From Alphaproteobacteria bacterium (GTDB lineage: Bacteria > Pseudomonadota > Alphaproteobacteria > UBA9219): a stretch of 64,000 bases of DNA. Positions 28,667 through 37,541 of this stretch are shown here, one piece after another. A program made the position numbers and the translations under genes. The stretch is taken from contig JAFALY010000035.1 of the NCBI GenBank assembly GCA_019233975.1, positions 1-64,000 of the forward strand, written 5' to 3'. The notes under the pieces are model-generated. The model was not told the origin of the DNA, searched no databases, and saw only the letters and a list, made by a program, of their open reading frames with translations. How positions within the stretch are numbered: the first letter of the stretch is position 1; every line of letters begins with the position of its first letter.

Positions 28667-29227
28667 TTAGGACGATAAATGCCTTAAAAGACGACGAACG
28701 CCACTGAAACGTCTTCCTTTTGGCATCATGGCGTAGCTATGGGCAACGACACCATCGGCTATAAAATTATCGCCGCCTTCGATATCCAAATTATACACTT
28801 GTTGCGGCCCAAGATCGTCGGTGCCCGTGACAACAGAAGGCGTTAATCTACCGTCCTGCCAAACCATTAAAACGTCACCTTTTTGGAGCTCACTGACCTC
28901 TCTCCATACTTTTTTCTTACCTTGCTGGACCAGAACAGTATGTGTGCCCGTGGCCTCGATAGCGCCATGTTGATGAGAGACTTTGGTGAGCGCCATCGGC
29001 CCTTCGCTGACCCGAAGCTCTTTAACAGTGTGTGCCAGCAGTTGCCCACTCGCTTTGTCCCAAGAATAGAGAATCTCATCTTTTTTGAGATCAGAGATCC
29101 GCTTTGAGCCATCTGGAGTTAAAATCGACGTCGCTGCAGAGAAGCAGCTGCTGTAGTTGTAACCATTTCGTCCCGGATAATAGGCGCCAGTCTGGTCATT
29201 GGGGGACGGCAAATTAATAATACCCAT
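28667..29227 (-). CDS. Stand-alone Hint-domain (intein/hedgehog-like) protein
   Basis: The protein of 186 residues is almost entirely one Hint domain. The catalytic Cys is at residue 28 (SSCFSAATSILTPDG). The block-B T-x-x-H is in GAIEATGTHTVLVQQG, and the C-terminal block is NFIADGVVAHSYAMM. Hint domains perform N-S acyl shifts that drive self-splicing or cleavage. Here the C-terminal Asn usual in splicing inteins is replaced (AHSY), which favours cleavage or N-terminal reaction only. The N-extein equivalent is 27 residues with no signal peptide; the C-extension is short and Arg-rich. Base composition is more AT-rich than in the flanking genes, hinting at acquisition. No clear ribosome binding site was found. 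Confidence 0.75.
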   Translation of the reverse strand: MGIINLPSPNDQTGAYYPGRNGYNYSSCFSAATSILTPDGSKRISDLKKDEILYSWDKASGQLLAHTVKELRVSEGPMALTKVSHQHGAIEATGTHTVLVQQGKKKVWREVSELQKGDVLMVWQDGRLTPSVVTGTDDLGPQQVYNLDIEGGDNFIADGVVAHSYAMMPKGRRFSGVRRLLRHLSS

Positions 29228-29419
29228 AATTATACTCGCATCAATATGATCGCCACGCAGGCATCAGTTGGCCAATAGTTACAGGTTGATGAAATATTCA
29301 CCGGCCCACATTCGAAATCTTAACGGGCTTAACAAAACCGTATCTATAATAAGCTTTTTCTTAATGCTGGCTCGATGGGTGTGTCAATAACAAGAAAAGC
29401 TAAAATACTTTCATCGGTC

Positions 29420-30817
29420 CTAAAACCCCGTCGCGATGCGGTCGACCAATTGCTTGACCGTCGGGACAAAGTTGTTCGCATAAAACGGATCATCAGCAAA
29501 GCGATAGGCGTTGTGGCCTGAGAACATCAAATGGCTGTCGATGTCTTCGCCGTGGCTGATGCTTTGCAATGTCTTTTGAATGCAGAATGAGCGCGGGTCA
29601 GGTTTGCGGCCTGTGGTGCCTTGTTCATTTTGCGACCAGTTCGAAAACTGGCAGGCCGATAGGCAACCCATGCAGGCGGCCTGATCGCTGACGATCTGCT
29701 GCGCCTTTTCGGGCGTCATGAAAATCAACGTATTGTCGGGTGTGCGCAGCGACTTGGTGAAACCGGCTTCCTGCCACGTTTGTACGCGGGCCATATCGCC
29801 TGACGTCAGATAAACCGGCTTGCCAACGGTACCGACCTGGAACGCCACTGTGTGCGCGCCATGTACTTCTAGCGTATAGACAACCTGACGGTCTGAACGT
29901 TCGCGCAACTCTTTCATGAAAGTGTTGTTCACGGCAGATGAATAAAATCCGGTCGGCGAGAATTTATTCAGAAAAACATCGCCTTTCTTCAGCGTCATCA
30001 GGTGACGCTTCCATGCGGGTGAGATCGGGCTTTCCTGTGTCAGCAATGGCCGCGTGCCGAACTGGAACGCGATGGGGCCGATTTCCGGATTGTCCAGCCA
30101 GTGTTCCCATTCGGAAATCCACCACACGCCGCCCGCCATGATGATGGGCGTGTTATCCAAACCATATTCGCGCATCTGTTGGCGCAACGCCACGACGCGG
30201 GGATACGGGTCGCCCGGCTGTTGCGGATCTTCGCTGTTCGACAAACCGTTATGACCACCGGCGCGCCACGGATCTTCGTAAACGACGCCGCCCAAACCAT
30301 CGCGGAATTTGTTGTAGGAACGCAACCACAGGGCGCGGAATGCGCGCGCGGATGAAACGATGGGGTAGTAGAAGATATTGAAACGCGCGGCGATTTCGGC
30401 GACGCGATAGGGCATGCCCGCACCGCAGGTGACACCGTTGATCAACCCCTTGGCGCCTTCCAGAATACCTTCCAGAATTTTTTCCGCCGCCGCCATCTCC
30501 CACAACACATTCACGTGGATGCGGCCTTTGCCGCCTGCGGCTTCGTAGGCGTTACGCGCCTGCGTGATGCCACCCTCGATGGCGTAAGCGATCAGTTCCA
30601 GATGGCGGTCGGCCCGCGTGCGACCTTTATACAGTTGCGGAATGACATGGCCTTGTGCGTCATAGCTGTCCGCGTTCACACCGGAAAAGGTGCCGATGCC
30701 ACCCGCTGCCGCCCATGCGCCCGAGCTTTCGCCGTTCGACACGGAAATACCTTTGCCGCCTTCGATTAAAGGCAGAACTTCGCGGCCGGAGATCATCAAA
30801 CTATTCAAAGCTTTCAC
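29420..30817 (-). CDS. Nitronate monooxygenase / FMN-dependent flavin oxidoreductase family
   Basis: The protein of 465 residues has the TIM-barrel signatures PIIMAGGVWW (phosphate-binding Gly loop), GAGMPYRVAEIA and IAFQFGTRPLLTQES typical of 2-nitropropane-dioxygenase-like FMN enzymes. A distinctive segment, QAACMGCLSACQFSNW, near residue 385 contains three closely spaced cysteines. This longer subgroup has no firm substrate; related enzymes oxidise nitronates or act as enoyl reductases. The start ATG 30817 is preceded by AAAAGAAAAGGAAG. The gene stands alone between the Hint gene and the HIG1-protein gene. Confidence 0.8.
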   Translation of the reverse strand: MKALNSLMISGREVLPLIEGGKGISVSNGESSGAWAAAGGIGTFSGVNADSYDAQGHVIPQLYKGRTRADRHLELIAYAIEGGITQARNAYEAAGGKGRIHVNVLWEMAAAEKILEGILEGAKGLINGVTCGAGMPYRVAEIAARFNIFYYPIVSSARAFRALWLRSYNKFRDGLGGVVYEDPWRAGGHNGLSNSEDPQQPGDPYPRVVALRQQMREYGLDNTPIIMAGGVWWISEWEHWLDNPEIGPIAFQFGTRPLLTQESPISPAWKRHLMTLKKGDVFLNKFSPTGFYSSAVNNTFMKELRERSDRQVVYTLEVHGAHTVAFQVGTVGKPVYLTSGDMARVQTWQEAGFTKSLRTPDNTLIFMTPEKAQQIVSDQAACMGCLSACQFSNWSQNEQGTTGRKPDPRSFCIQKTLQSISHGEDIDSHLMFSGHNAYRFADDPFYANNFVPTVKQLVDRIATGF

Positions 30818-30888
30818 GTCGCTTCCTTTTCTTTATGCGGCGGGGATTTGCGGTTTTAGCAATATATGGGGTTTACCACAACGCATCT

Positions 30889-31092
30889 TTAATGCTTTGC
30901 GGTGACCAGCAGGACGACAAACAGCAGGAGCGCCAACCCCTGCAGTGCAATACGCGCCTGCATCAGGCGGTTGCCGTACTTGCGGGCGAAGGTGCCGCCC
31001 TTGGCCATGCTGATCAGCCCCAGCACCAGTACACCCAGTACGGCGAGCAGCATTAGGACCATCAGCGTAAAAGAAGGTGATGACGTATTCAT
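30889..31092 (-). CDS. HIG1-domain twin-transmembrane protein
   Basis: The protein of 67 residues has two transmembrane helices (about residues 9-29 and 48-64) joined by a basic loop GGTFARKYGNRLMQARI. The loop and helix spacing match bacterial Hig_1_N proteins, small membrane proteins related to mitochondrial respiratory supercomplex factors. The ATG at 31092 has GGATGGG upstream; ATG 31104 would add four residues. It diverges from tsaD across about 90 bases, an arrangement I recall from other alphaproteobacteria. Confidence 0.82.
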   Translation of the reverse strand: MNTSSPSFTLMVLMLLAVLGVLVLGLISMAKGGTFARKYGNRLMQARIALQGLALLLFVVLLVTAKH

Positions 31093-31185
31093 AGACCCAT
31101 CCATTGTGAAGCGGGGCCATTCTGTGCCATAACGCCGGAATGTGCAAACCGAAGCCCTAACCTGTTCAGAAGATAGTCTTTTTAC

Positions 31186-32223
31186 ATGCGCGTCCTCGGT
31201 CTTGAAACCAGTTGCGATGAAACGGCGGTCGGTATCGTCGATGACGGCCATACCGTTCTGGCGAACGAAGTTGCAACACAGCTTGCTGCGCACCAGCCCT
31301 ATGGCGGCGTGGTGCCGGAAGTTGCTGCACGCGCGCATCTGGACGTGATTGACGAATTGGTGCGGCGCGCGCTTGCGACTGCAGGGCTGACACTGGCCGA
31401 TATAGACGGTATCGCGGCCACATGCGGGCCGGGGCTGATCGGTGGCGTGATGGTCGGCGCCATGACCGGCAAGGCGTTGGCCGCTGTTCGCAAATTGCCG
31501 TTTATGGCCGTCAATCATCTGGAAGCGCATGCCCTGACGCCGCGCCTGACGGACCGTGTGGCTTTTCCCTATCTGCTCCTTTTGGTGTCGGGTGGACATA
31601 CACAATTGCTGCGCGTCGATGGCGTGGGCCAGTACCGCAAACTGGGCGGCACGATTGATGACGCCGTGGGCGAATGTTTCGATAAAGGGGCCAAAATGCT
31701 CGGCCTTGGCTATCCGGGTGGTCCGTTGCTGGAACAGGCGGCCTTGCGCGAAACAACCTTGCCGTTTCCCGAATTGCCGCGCCCGATGTTAGGTCGGGCC
31801 GGATGTGACTTTTCATTCTCAGGCCTCAAGACCGCGCTACGTCAGGTCATCGATAAGGCGGGTCGTGCCGCCGCCAGTCCTGATTTCGTTACGGCGGCTG
31901 CTCGTGCTTATCAGGCCGCCATCGCTGACATCCTGTCCGACAGGGCGCGCAACGCCCTTGCCATAATAGGTGAAGACAATAGTTCTCCGGTAACAGCCCT
32001 TGTGGTGGCGGGTGGTGTGGCCGCCAATCAGGCCGTGCGGGCCCGTTTGACCGAAACTGCCGCCGATTTTGGGCTGGGCTTTGTGGCACCGCCCATCGCC
32101 CTTTGCACCGATAATGGTGCCATGGTTGCCTGGGCCGGGTTGGAAAGATTACGCCTTGGCCTTACCGATCCGCTTGATACAGCCGCCCGCCCCCGCTGGC
32201 CGTTGGCTGCAGGCGACACGTAA
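31186..32223 (+). CDS. tsaD: tRNA N6-adenosine threonylcarbamoyltransferase
   Basis: The protein of 345 residues starts MRVLGLETSCDETAVGIVDD and has VPEVAARAHLD, the metal-binding VNHLEAHAL, LLLVSGGHTQLL, and SFSGLKTALRQ, all hallmarks of TsaD/Kae1. It transfers the threonylcarbamoyl group to A37 of ANN-decoding tRNAs with TsaB and TsaE. The length is standard. Confidence 0.98.
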   Translation: MRVLGLETSCDETAVGIVDDGHTVLANEVATQLAAHQPYGGVVPEVAARAHLDVIDELVRRALATAGLTLADIDGIAATCGPGLIGGVMVGAMTGKALAAVRKLPFMAVNHLEAHALTPRLTDRVAFPYLLLLVSGGHTQLLRVDGVGQYRKLGGTIDDAVGECFDKGAKMLGLGYPGGPLLEQAALRETTLPFPELPRPMLGRAGCDFSFSGLKTALRQVIDKAGRAAASPDFVTAAARAYQAAIADILSDRARNALAIIGEDNSSPVTALVVAGGVAANQAVRARLTETAADFGLGFVAPPIALCTDNGAMVAWAGLERLRLGLTDPLDTAARPRWPLAAGDT

Positions 32224-32424
32224 GTTAATGCTTTTTAAGGATTTTTACTGATTATGAAAATAATCGGCCAGAAACTCTTTCTTTCCAGCTGTCGTTAAGG
32301 ATTGTTTCAGGATTCATCTGTTACTCCATAGGCTTACGCATTGTTGTCGCCGCGGTTTTCTTAAGATCCACATCTGGATATGGAGCTTGCGGCATCATTC
32401 AGGGGCTATTACTTTCGGGCACGC

Positions 32425-32883
32425 ATGTCAGACCTATCTACACGTTCCGAGCTTCCCGTTTCACCTGAGGGTAGTGTGAGACCCGAAGGACCCAGTTGGC
32501 AGGATCAGGATCCTGTTCTGCGCGATATGTGGTTGCAGATGAAGACACCACAAGAAATCTCGGCTGTTTTGAACCGCTCTGTTCCCGCCATTATGACGCG
32601 CGCTGCACGCCTGGGCTTGCCGCGTCGCGCAGCACCAGGCCGCAAACCGGGCCGCCGTGCGGTCAATCCGGATGGTACGCCGCAGGTTTACCAGCCGCGT
32701 GTGCGTGCCGCTGCAGCCTATACGGCAGATGCGCCGGCAGCAGTTGTATCACTGCGCGTTTGCCTGATGTGCCTCAAGCAATTTGAATCGGCCGGTCGTC
32801 ACAACCGTATTTGCAATAGCTGCAAAGGCTCAGGTGAATATTCAAGTGCCAGCGCGCTTGGCGATATGCACTTGTCCGGCTAG
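32425..32883 (+). CDS. GcrA-like HTH regulator with C-terminal zinc ribbon
   Basis: The protein of 152 residues has an N-terminal DPVLRDMWLQMKTPQEISAVLNRS-x-PAIMTRAARLGLPRR helix-turn-helix region resembling GcrA/SANT-like domains. A basic Pro/Arg linker follows, then a C-terminal CLMC...RICNSC zinc ribbon. A DNA-binding role is likely. GcrA proper is a cell-cycle transcription factor in alphaproteobacteria, and this is a divergent relative at best. It lies just upstream of the type IV secretion genes on the same strand, 18 bases before the first dotI, so it could regulate or simply be co-transcribed with them. An upstream in-frame ATG at 32380 is less likely. Confidence 0.7.
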   Translation: MSDLSTRSELPVSPEGSVRPEGPSWQDQDPVLRDMWLQMKTPQEISAVLNRSVPAIMTRAARLGLPRRAAPGRKPGRRAVNPDGTPQVYQPRVRAAAAYTADAPAAVVSLRVCLMCLKQFESAGRHNRICNSCKGSGEYSSASALGDMHLSG

Positions 32884-32901
32884 GCGGAAGGAAAGTTTCC
32901 C

Positions 32902-33582
32902 ATGTCAAAACCCGAAGCCGCTGCGAAAACAGAATTGACGGCTGCCAAAATCGACCCTGTTGCCACGGTCATGCATCGCAATGCGTTTTACCGCGACGGC
33001 TATCGCATGCTGCTGCGCATTACAGTCGTGCAATTGTTTGTCATCGGCCTGTTGATCGCCAGCCTTGTGGGCATGGTGCTGACGGTTGAAACGCGGCAGG
33101 TTTATTTTGCCACGACATCCGATGGACGCATTATCCCGATTATTCCGTTGTCCGAACCCTATCGTGAAAATTCGGAAGTCGTCACCTGGGCCGCTGAGAC
33201 GGCCAAGAACGTAATGCGCTTTGACTATATTGATTATAAGGCGCGGCTGCAGCAGGTTTCGCCCAGTTTTACACCCGGTGGATGGGAGAGTTTTAACAAG
33301 GCGCTGAAGGATTCGAACCTGCTGGATGCGTTGCAGGCACGCAAACTGGTGCTTACCATGACCGTCAATGCGGCGCCGGAAATCATCAATTCGGGGCTTC
33401 ATAACGGCATTTACACCTGGGATCTGCGCATGCCCGTAACCATCAAGATGGACGGTGCAGAACCGCCGCAACCCATTAACGCCAGCCTGCTGTTGCGTGT
33501 CGTGCGCGTTTCGAATTTGCAAAACCCGGATGGCATCAGTATCGAACAATGGGTGACCTTGACCGGTCAGAACAACCGCTGA
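32902..33582 (+). CDS. Dot/Icm type IVB secretion protein DotI/IcmL, first copy
   Basis: The protein of 226 residues is a bitopic inner-membrane protein. It has a cytoplasmic head, a transmembrane helix at about residues 40-62 (QLFVIGLLIASLVGMVL) and a periplasmic DotI/IcmL (TraM) domain with VVTWAAETAKNVMRFDYIDY, FTPGGWESF and YTWDLRMPV. DotI forms a ring at the inner membrane. In Legionella the gene before icmL is icmM (dotJ), a shortened paralogue. Here that position is held by a copy with an intact periplasmic domain. AAGGAAAG precedes the ATG. The stop overlaps the next start by one base. Confidence 0.88.
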   Translation: MSKPEAAAKTELTAAKIDPVATVMHRNAFYRDGYRMLLRITVVQLFVIGLLIASLVGMVLTVETRQVYFATTSDGRIIPIIPLSEPYRENSEVVTWAAETAKNVMRFDYIDYKARLQQVSPSFTPGGWESFNKALKDSNLLDALQARKLVLTMTVNAAPEIINSGLHNGIYTWDLRMPVTIKMDGAEPPQPINASLLLRVVRVSNLQNPDGISIEQWVTLTGQNNR

Positions 33583-34364
33583 TGGCTGAAAATCCGCAAC
33601 CGGCTTCTTCTACCAAAGGCACATCAAAGCCAAAACCCAAAGCCGCGCGTAAACCCTTTTTACAGACGGGCCGCGTGGGGAAGTTGGCTAAAACGCCTTT
33701 GATGAGAGTGTTGTTGACGCGCGATTTCTTCTCGCTCGAGCCCGTTGCCGTTGATTTTCTACCCTATGAGGAAGCCGAGGCAGCACGCACCTTCCGCGTT
33801 ATTCGCGGTGTGTCGCGTAATGCCATTATCATTGCAGCCTTGACGATATTGATGGTCTTTCTTATCCCCTTCACGCGCCCGCTGACCGTCTATTACGCGT
33901 TGGCGCCTGCGGGCAAGGTGACGCAGATGATCCCCCTGCCGCAACCGAATCTGACGAATGCCGCTGTGACCGGCTGGGCCGCAGAAAGCGTGACAGAGAT
34001 ACTTTCTATCGGCTTTGGTGACTTTGATGAAAAACTGGTGCGGCAGAAAAAACGCTTCACCCGCGATGGTTGGGAGGCGTTTGTTAAAAGCTTCCTGAAA
34101 GAAGGAGTCGACCAGTCGTTCCGCCGGCATCAGCTGGTCCTGACCACTGTGCCGACGGATACCCCCCTTGTCGTATCGCAGGGCGTCAATGCCGACCATG
34201 TTTATGAATGGAAGGTACAAATGCCCATCATCATGAACTACACAACCAACAATAACGTTTCCAAGCCGGTAAACGGGAATATCGAGTTAACTATTGTGCG
34301 CGTTCCCTATGAGCAGAGCGCCAGCGGCTTGGCGATAGATGTGTGGCATCAGTCACGCCATTAA
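33582..34364 (+). CDS. Dot/Icm type IVB secretion protein DotI/IcmL, second copy
   Basis: The protein of 260 residues has a Lys/Pro-rich cytoplasmic head, a transmembrane helix at about 80-100, and a periplasmic IcmL domain (TGWAAESVTEILSIGFGDF, FTRDGWEAFVKSFL, YEWKVQMPIIMNY). It aligns over its full length with the preceding gene, so the pair arose by duplication. Its head is longer. The one-base overlap (TGATG) with the first copy indicates coupled translation and suggests a hetero-oligomer like Legionella DotI-DotJ. Confidence 0.9.
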   Translation: MAENPQPASSTKGTSKPKPKAARKPFLQTGRVGKLAKTPLMRVLLTRDFFSLEPVAVDFLPYEEAEAARTFRVIRGVSRNAIIIAALTILMVFLIPFTRPLTVYYALAPAGKVTQMIPLPQPNLTNAAVTGWAAESVTEILSIGFGDFDEKLVRQKKRFTRDGWEAFVKSFLKEGVDQSFRRHQLVLTTVPTDTPLVVSQGVNADHVYEWKVQMPIIMNYTTNNNVSKPVNGNIELTIVRVPYEQSASGLAIDVWHQSRH

Positions 34365-34496
34365 GGAAATCTCTGCCGGGGGGCATTCTTTCCTCGACAG
34401 GCATGGTTTGGGGTTTGTAAACTGTCTCTTAACTTTGATTTGGTGAAAAGCTAGGCTGCCTCAGCGCATTTCGCCTGACTGATTCGAGGGGTTGTT

Positions 34497-35831
34497 TTGT
34501 CTACTATCCGCTTGTACTTCCAACGGAACATGGCTCTCTGCCTTACGCTGGCCTCCGGGCTTGCTCTGGCGACGGCCCCCGCCCTTGCGCGCAGCGCTTC
34601 TGACACCACGTCGGACAGCTTTTTTTCCGCGAGTGATTTGACCTATGCCAAGTCGGGCACATCGGCCCATGGCAGTGCGCAACCGACGCAAGGTGACGGT
34701 GGTGCTATGGGAACGCTCAGCGTACCCGCAACGACAGCGGCTTCACCAGACGTGGCGGCCCCAGCGGTAACACCGCCGACCGTGACACCACCAACGGCAA
34801 CAGCAAAGCCTGTCTCGAGCGTGGCGGCCAAGGTCGCGGCGTCAGGGCAGACGGCAGCGGTCACCCCAACGGTGACGCCCGCGACTTCCGCGCCGACATC
34901 AACCGCCAACGGTATTTCCATTCCTGAACCACCGCCCGCCACGGCGCTGACCAACGATGCGACGCAACTGGCAGCGCAAGCTGAACAAGCCGCCCTGCAG
35001 GCGCAGGCGGAAGCTGAAGCTTCGCAAGCTAAACAGGAAGAAGATCACAATCGCAAATCTTTCAAAAAGGCGGAAATGGGATTGTTGCCCATGTCGCCCG
35101 ATCAGGTGCGCGGCTTTATGCATCGCCTTGAAGATACGCAGGAAGCGGCGCAACCGCCTTCAACCGGTCAACCGCATGGTAAGGTGCGTATCACGACCAT
35201 TTCGCTTGATCCCGGTAGCGATCCGCCACAGGTCAGTCTGGCCGCGGGCTACGTGACCACAATTAATATGCTCGACTCCACGGGCGAGCCCTGGCCCATA
35301 CTGGATGTGGGTGTCGGTGGTAATTTCGAGGTATCGCCGACGCAGGCTGGTTCGCATGTCGTGCGTATTATGCCACTGACGCGCTATGGTGCCGGTAACC
35401 TGTCCATTCTCCTGAAGGACCTGCCGACCCCCATCATTTTCCGCTTGTCGGCGGCGACCAACAATGTTGACTTGCGACTGGATGCGCGCATTCCCAAATT
35501 CGGCCCGAATGCCAAGATGCCGCTCGTGAACAGGCCGCGCCTGGAAGCGGGCGATGATGCGCTCATGAACATCCTGCAAAACAACCCGCCTGCCGAAGCG
35601 CACCGCATGAAGGTCAGTGGCATTGATGCGCGCAGTTCTGCCTGGGCAGTGGGTGAACATGTTTATGTGCGGACGCCGCTCACGCTTTTGTCGCCATCCT
35701 GGAACGCCAGTGTGGCGTCTGCGGACGGCATGACCGTTTATGATATCGGCAATGCGCCTATTCTCTTGATGTCCGATAATGGCGCGGTCGTGCGTGCGCA
35801 TCTTTCGATGGATACAGATCATGACAAATAA
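34497..35831 (+). CDS. Dot/Icm core-complex protein DotH/IcmK
   Basis: The product of 444 residues has a signal peptide (cleavage near ATAPALARS), then about 110 residues of Ala/Pro/Thr-rich linker. A coiled Gln/Glu-rich helix and the conserved C-terminal half follow, with AAGYVTTINMLDSTGEPWPI, VRIMPLTRYGAGNLSILL and PIIFRLSA. These are hallmarks of DotH/IcmK (TraN), an outer-membrane core component and VirB9 analogue. The start is TTG 34497 with GAGGGG six bases before it; the next Met (34530) would spoil the signal peptide. It overlaps dotG by 11 bases. Confidence 0.88.
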   Translation: MSTIRLYFQRNMALCLTLASGLALATAPALARSASDTTSDSFFSASDLTYAKSGTSAHGSAQPTQGDGGAMGTLSVPATTAASPDVAAPAVTPPTVTPPTATAKPVSSVAAKVAASGQTAAVTPTVTPATSAPTSTANGISIPEPPPATALTNDATQLAAQAEQAALQAQAEAEASQAKQEEDHNRKSFKKAEMGLLPMSPDQVRGFMHRLEDTQEAAQPPSTGQPHGKVRITTISLDPGSDPPQVSLAAGYVTTINMLDSTGEPWPILDVGVGGNFEVSPTQAGSHVVRIMPLTRYGAGNLSILLKDLPTPIIFRLSAATNNVDLRLDARIPKFGPNAKMPLVNRPRLEAGDDALMNILQNNPPAEAHRMKVSGIDARSSAWAVGEHVYVRTPLTLLSPSWNASVASADGMTVYDIGNAPILLMSDNGAVVRAHLSMDTDHDK

Positions 35832-37482
35832 TTTTGATGATTTCGAAGGCAATGAGCATTTGGGTGAAGAACCCACCGCCGTTCCCGCGAAAAAGGGATT
35901 GGTCGAAAGCCTTGGCCACGCCTGGCGTTCGCAGCCGGTATTTAAACTATTTGTGCTGATGGTTGCTGTTGGTGCTGTTGCCGCCGTGTCCATCAGCTTG
36001 ATGTCGGGCGACCGCAAGACACAAAGCTCGGCCAATGTCATCAAGCCGCCGGATTTGAACGAAGCGCCTGGGGGCAAAAGCTCGCCCTACATGAAGGAGC
36101 AGACCGAACTTGCCAACAAGCAGCGTGTCGCTGAAGCGATCAAGAGCGGCGGCAGTGCGGTCCCAACCCCTGTGGGTGCGACGGGAGGGCCCGGTGATGC
36201 GCTCGGGGGCACCAAAGAAGACGATATGCTGAATGAATTGAAGGCTGAGATTGCCAGCATGAACAAGCAGATTCAGGACACAAAACGTGCGGCCCCGCCG
36301 CCCATTACGTCGGTTGCCGTTCAAGGCGTGCCGCAGCAGGGCCAACCCGGCCAGCCTGAGCGCTTTGATGATTCTCTGGCGCAGGCCATGCAACGCCAGA
36401 TGTCGCAGCTGATGGATTCATGGACGGTTCACGGCATTAAATCCGTGACGGTCAGTAAGTCAGGTCATGGTGATGGTGGTGGTGATGAAATTGTAGATGC
36501 CAATGCATCCGGCACCGGCGTTTCAACTGTTCGGCATAACCCGACGGAAACCAGCGCAGGGTCTTCTGCCGCAGGTGGCTCTTCGGTCGGTAATTCGCAG
36601 GCGCGCACAATCGTTCCGGCGGGCACGGTCAGCTATGCACAATTACTGACCGAAGCAAATTCTGACGTGCCGGGTCCGATTATGGTGCAGATTGTCTCTG
36701 GCCCGCTGGCGGGTGCGCGTGCGATCGGCAGTTTTGAGGTTGCGAACGGCAACGCCGACTATCTGGTTCTGGACTTCAAGCTCGCCAATTATAAAGGGCA
36801 TGATTATCGTCTGAACGCAATCGCGCTTGATCCGGATACGACCTTGGGCGGCATGGCGACAGAGGTTGATCAACGTTACTTTATGCGTGTTGTACTGCCG
36901 GCGGCATCGGGCTTTCTGCAGGGGTTTGCCTCCGCGCTCGGGCAGGGTGACTCGAACACAACGATCAGTGGTACGACCACCATCGTACAACAATCCAGCA
37001 AGGGATATAAGCAGGGCCTTTACTCCGGGCTTGGCGGTGCTGCACAGACAGCCGGACAGTTCTTCCAGAATCAGGCCAACCAGACGCGACCTTTGGTGCG
37101 CGTTGCCGCAGGTACGCCGCTTGGTTTGTTCTTTGTCGATACGGTTGCCGAAGATTCCTATTACCAGTCTGATGCGCAGATCGCGGCAGATTGCGCCAAG
37201 CAGGGCATGGCCGTTGGCCAGATTACAGCCAACCAGACCGGTTGCGTACAAAAGACAACGAGTATTAACGGCATTCCCGGTTTTGGTGGCGTGAATGGTT
37301 TGGCGGGGAATCCCTACGCTCAGCTCAATGGCCTCGCTGGCGGCGGCGTGCCCACGACGGGGGCTGGCGCTGTACCCTATCCGAACTACGCTACATCGGG
37401 GCAAACCGGCGTGACCAACCCTCTCGCATTATCTGGCGGCACAACCGCTTATCCGGGCAGCACGATCTATTATACGCACTAA
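35821..37482 (+). CDS. Dot/Icm core-complex protein DotG/IcmE (VirB10-like)
   Basis: The protein of 553 residues has a cytoplasmic N-terminus, one transmembrane helix at about 38-60 (FKLFVLMVAVGAVAAVS) and a periplasmic linker. The C-terminal VirB10/TrbI-like beta barrel contains IVPAGTVSYAQLLTEANSD, GPIMVQIVSGPLAGARAIG and PLVRVAAGTPLGLFFVDTV. DotG spans both membranes and forms the channel wall. Legionella DotG is about twice as long because of pentapeptide-like repeats; those repeats are absent, as in IncI TraO. It follows dotH with an 11-base overlap. Confidence 0.92.
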   Translation: MTNNFDDFEGNEHLGEEPTAVPAKKGLVESLGHAWRSQPVFKLFVLMVAVGAVAAVSISLMSGDRKTQSSANVIKPPDLNEAPGGKSSPYMKEQTELANKQRVAEAIKSGGSAVPTPVGATGGPGDALGGTKEDDMLNELKAEIASMNKQIQDTKRAAPPPITSVAVQGVPQQGQPGQPERFDDSLAQAMQRQMSQLMDSWTVHGIKSVTVSKSGHGDGGGDEIVDANASGTGVSTVRHNPTETSAGSSAAGGSSVGNSQARTIVPAGTVSYAQLLTEANSDVPGPIMVQIVSGPLAGARAIGSFEVANGNADYLVLDFKLANYKGHDYRLNAIALDPDTTLGGMATEVDQRYFMRVVLPAASGFLQGFASALGQGDSNTTISGTTTIVQQSSKGYKQGLYSGLGGAAQTAGQFFQNQANQTRPLVRVAAGTPLGLFFVDTVAEDSYYQSDAQIAADCAKQGMAVGQITANQTGCVQKTTSINGIPGFGGVNGLAGNPYAQLNGLAGGGVPTTGAGAVPYPNYATSGQTGVTNPLALSGGTTAYPGSTIYYTH

Positions 37483-37541
37483 ACGAACGGCCTCAACAGG
37501 TTTTGTGAAATCGATGGCGCGCCGCGTCAAAGGAGAATGGA

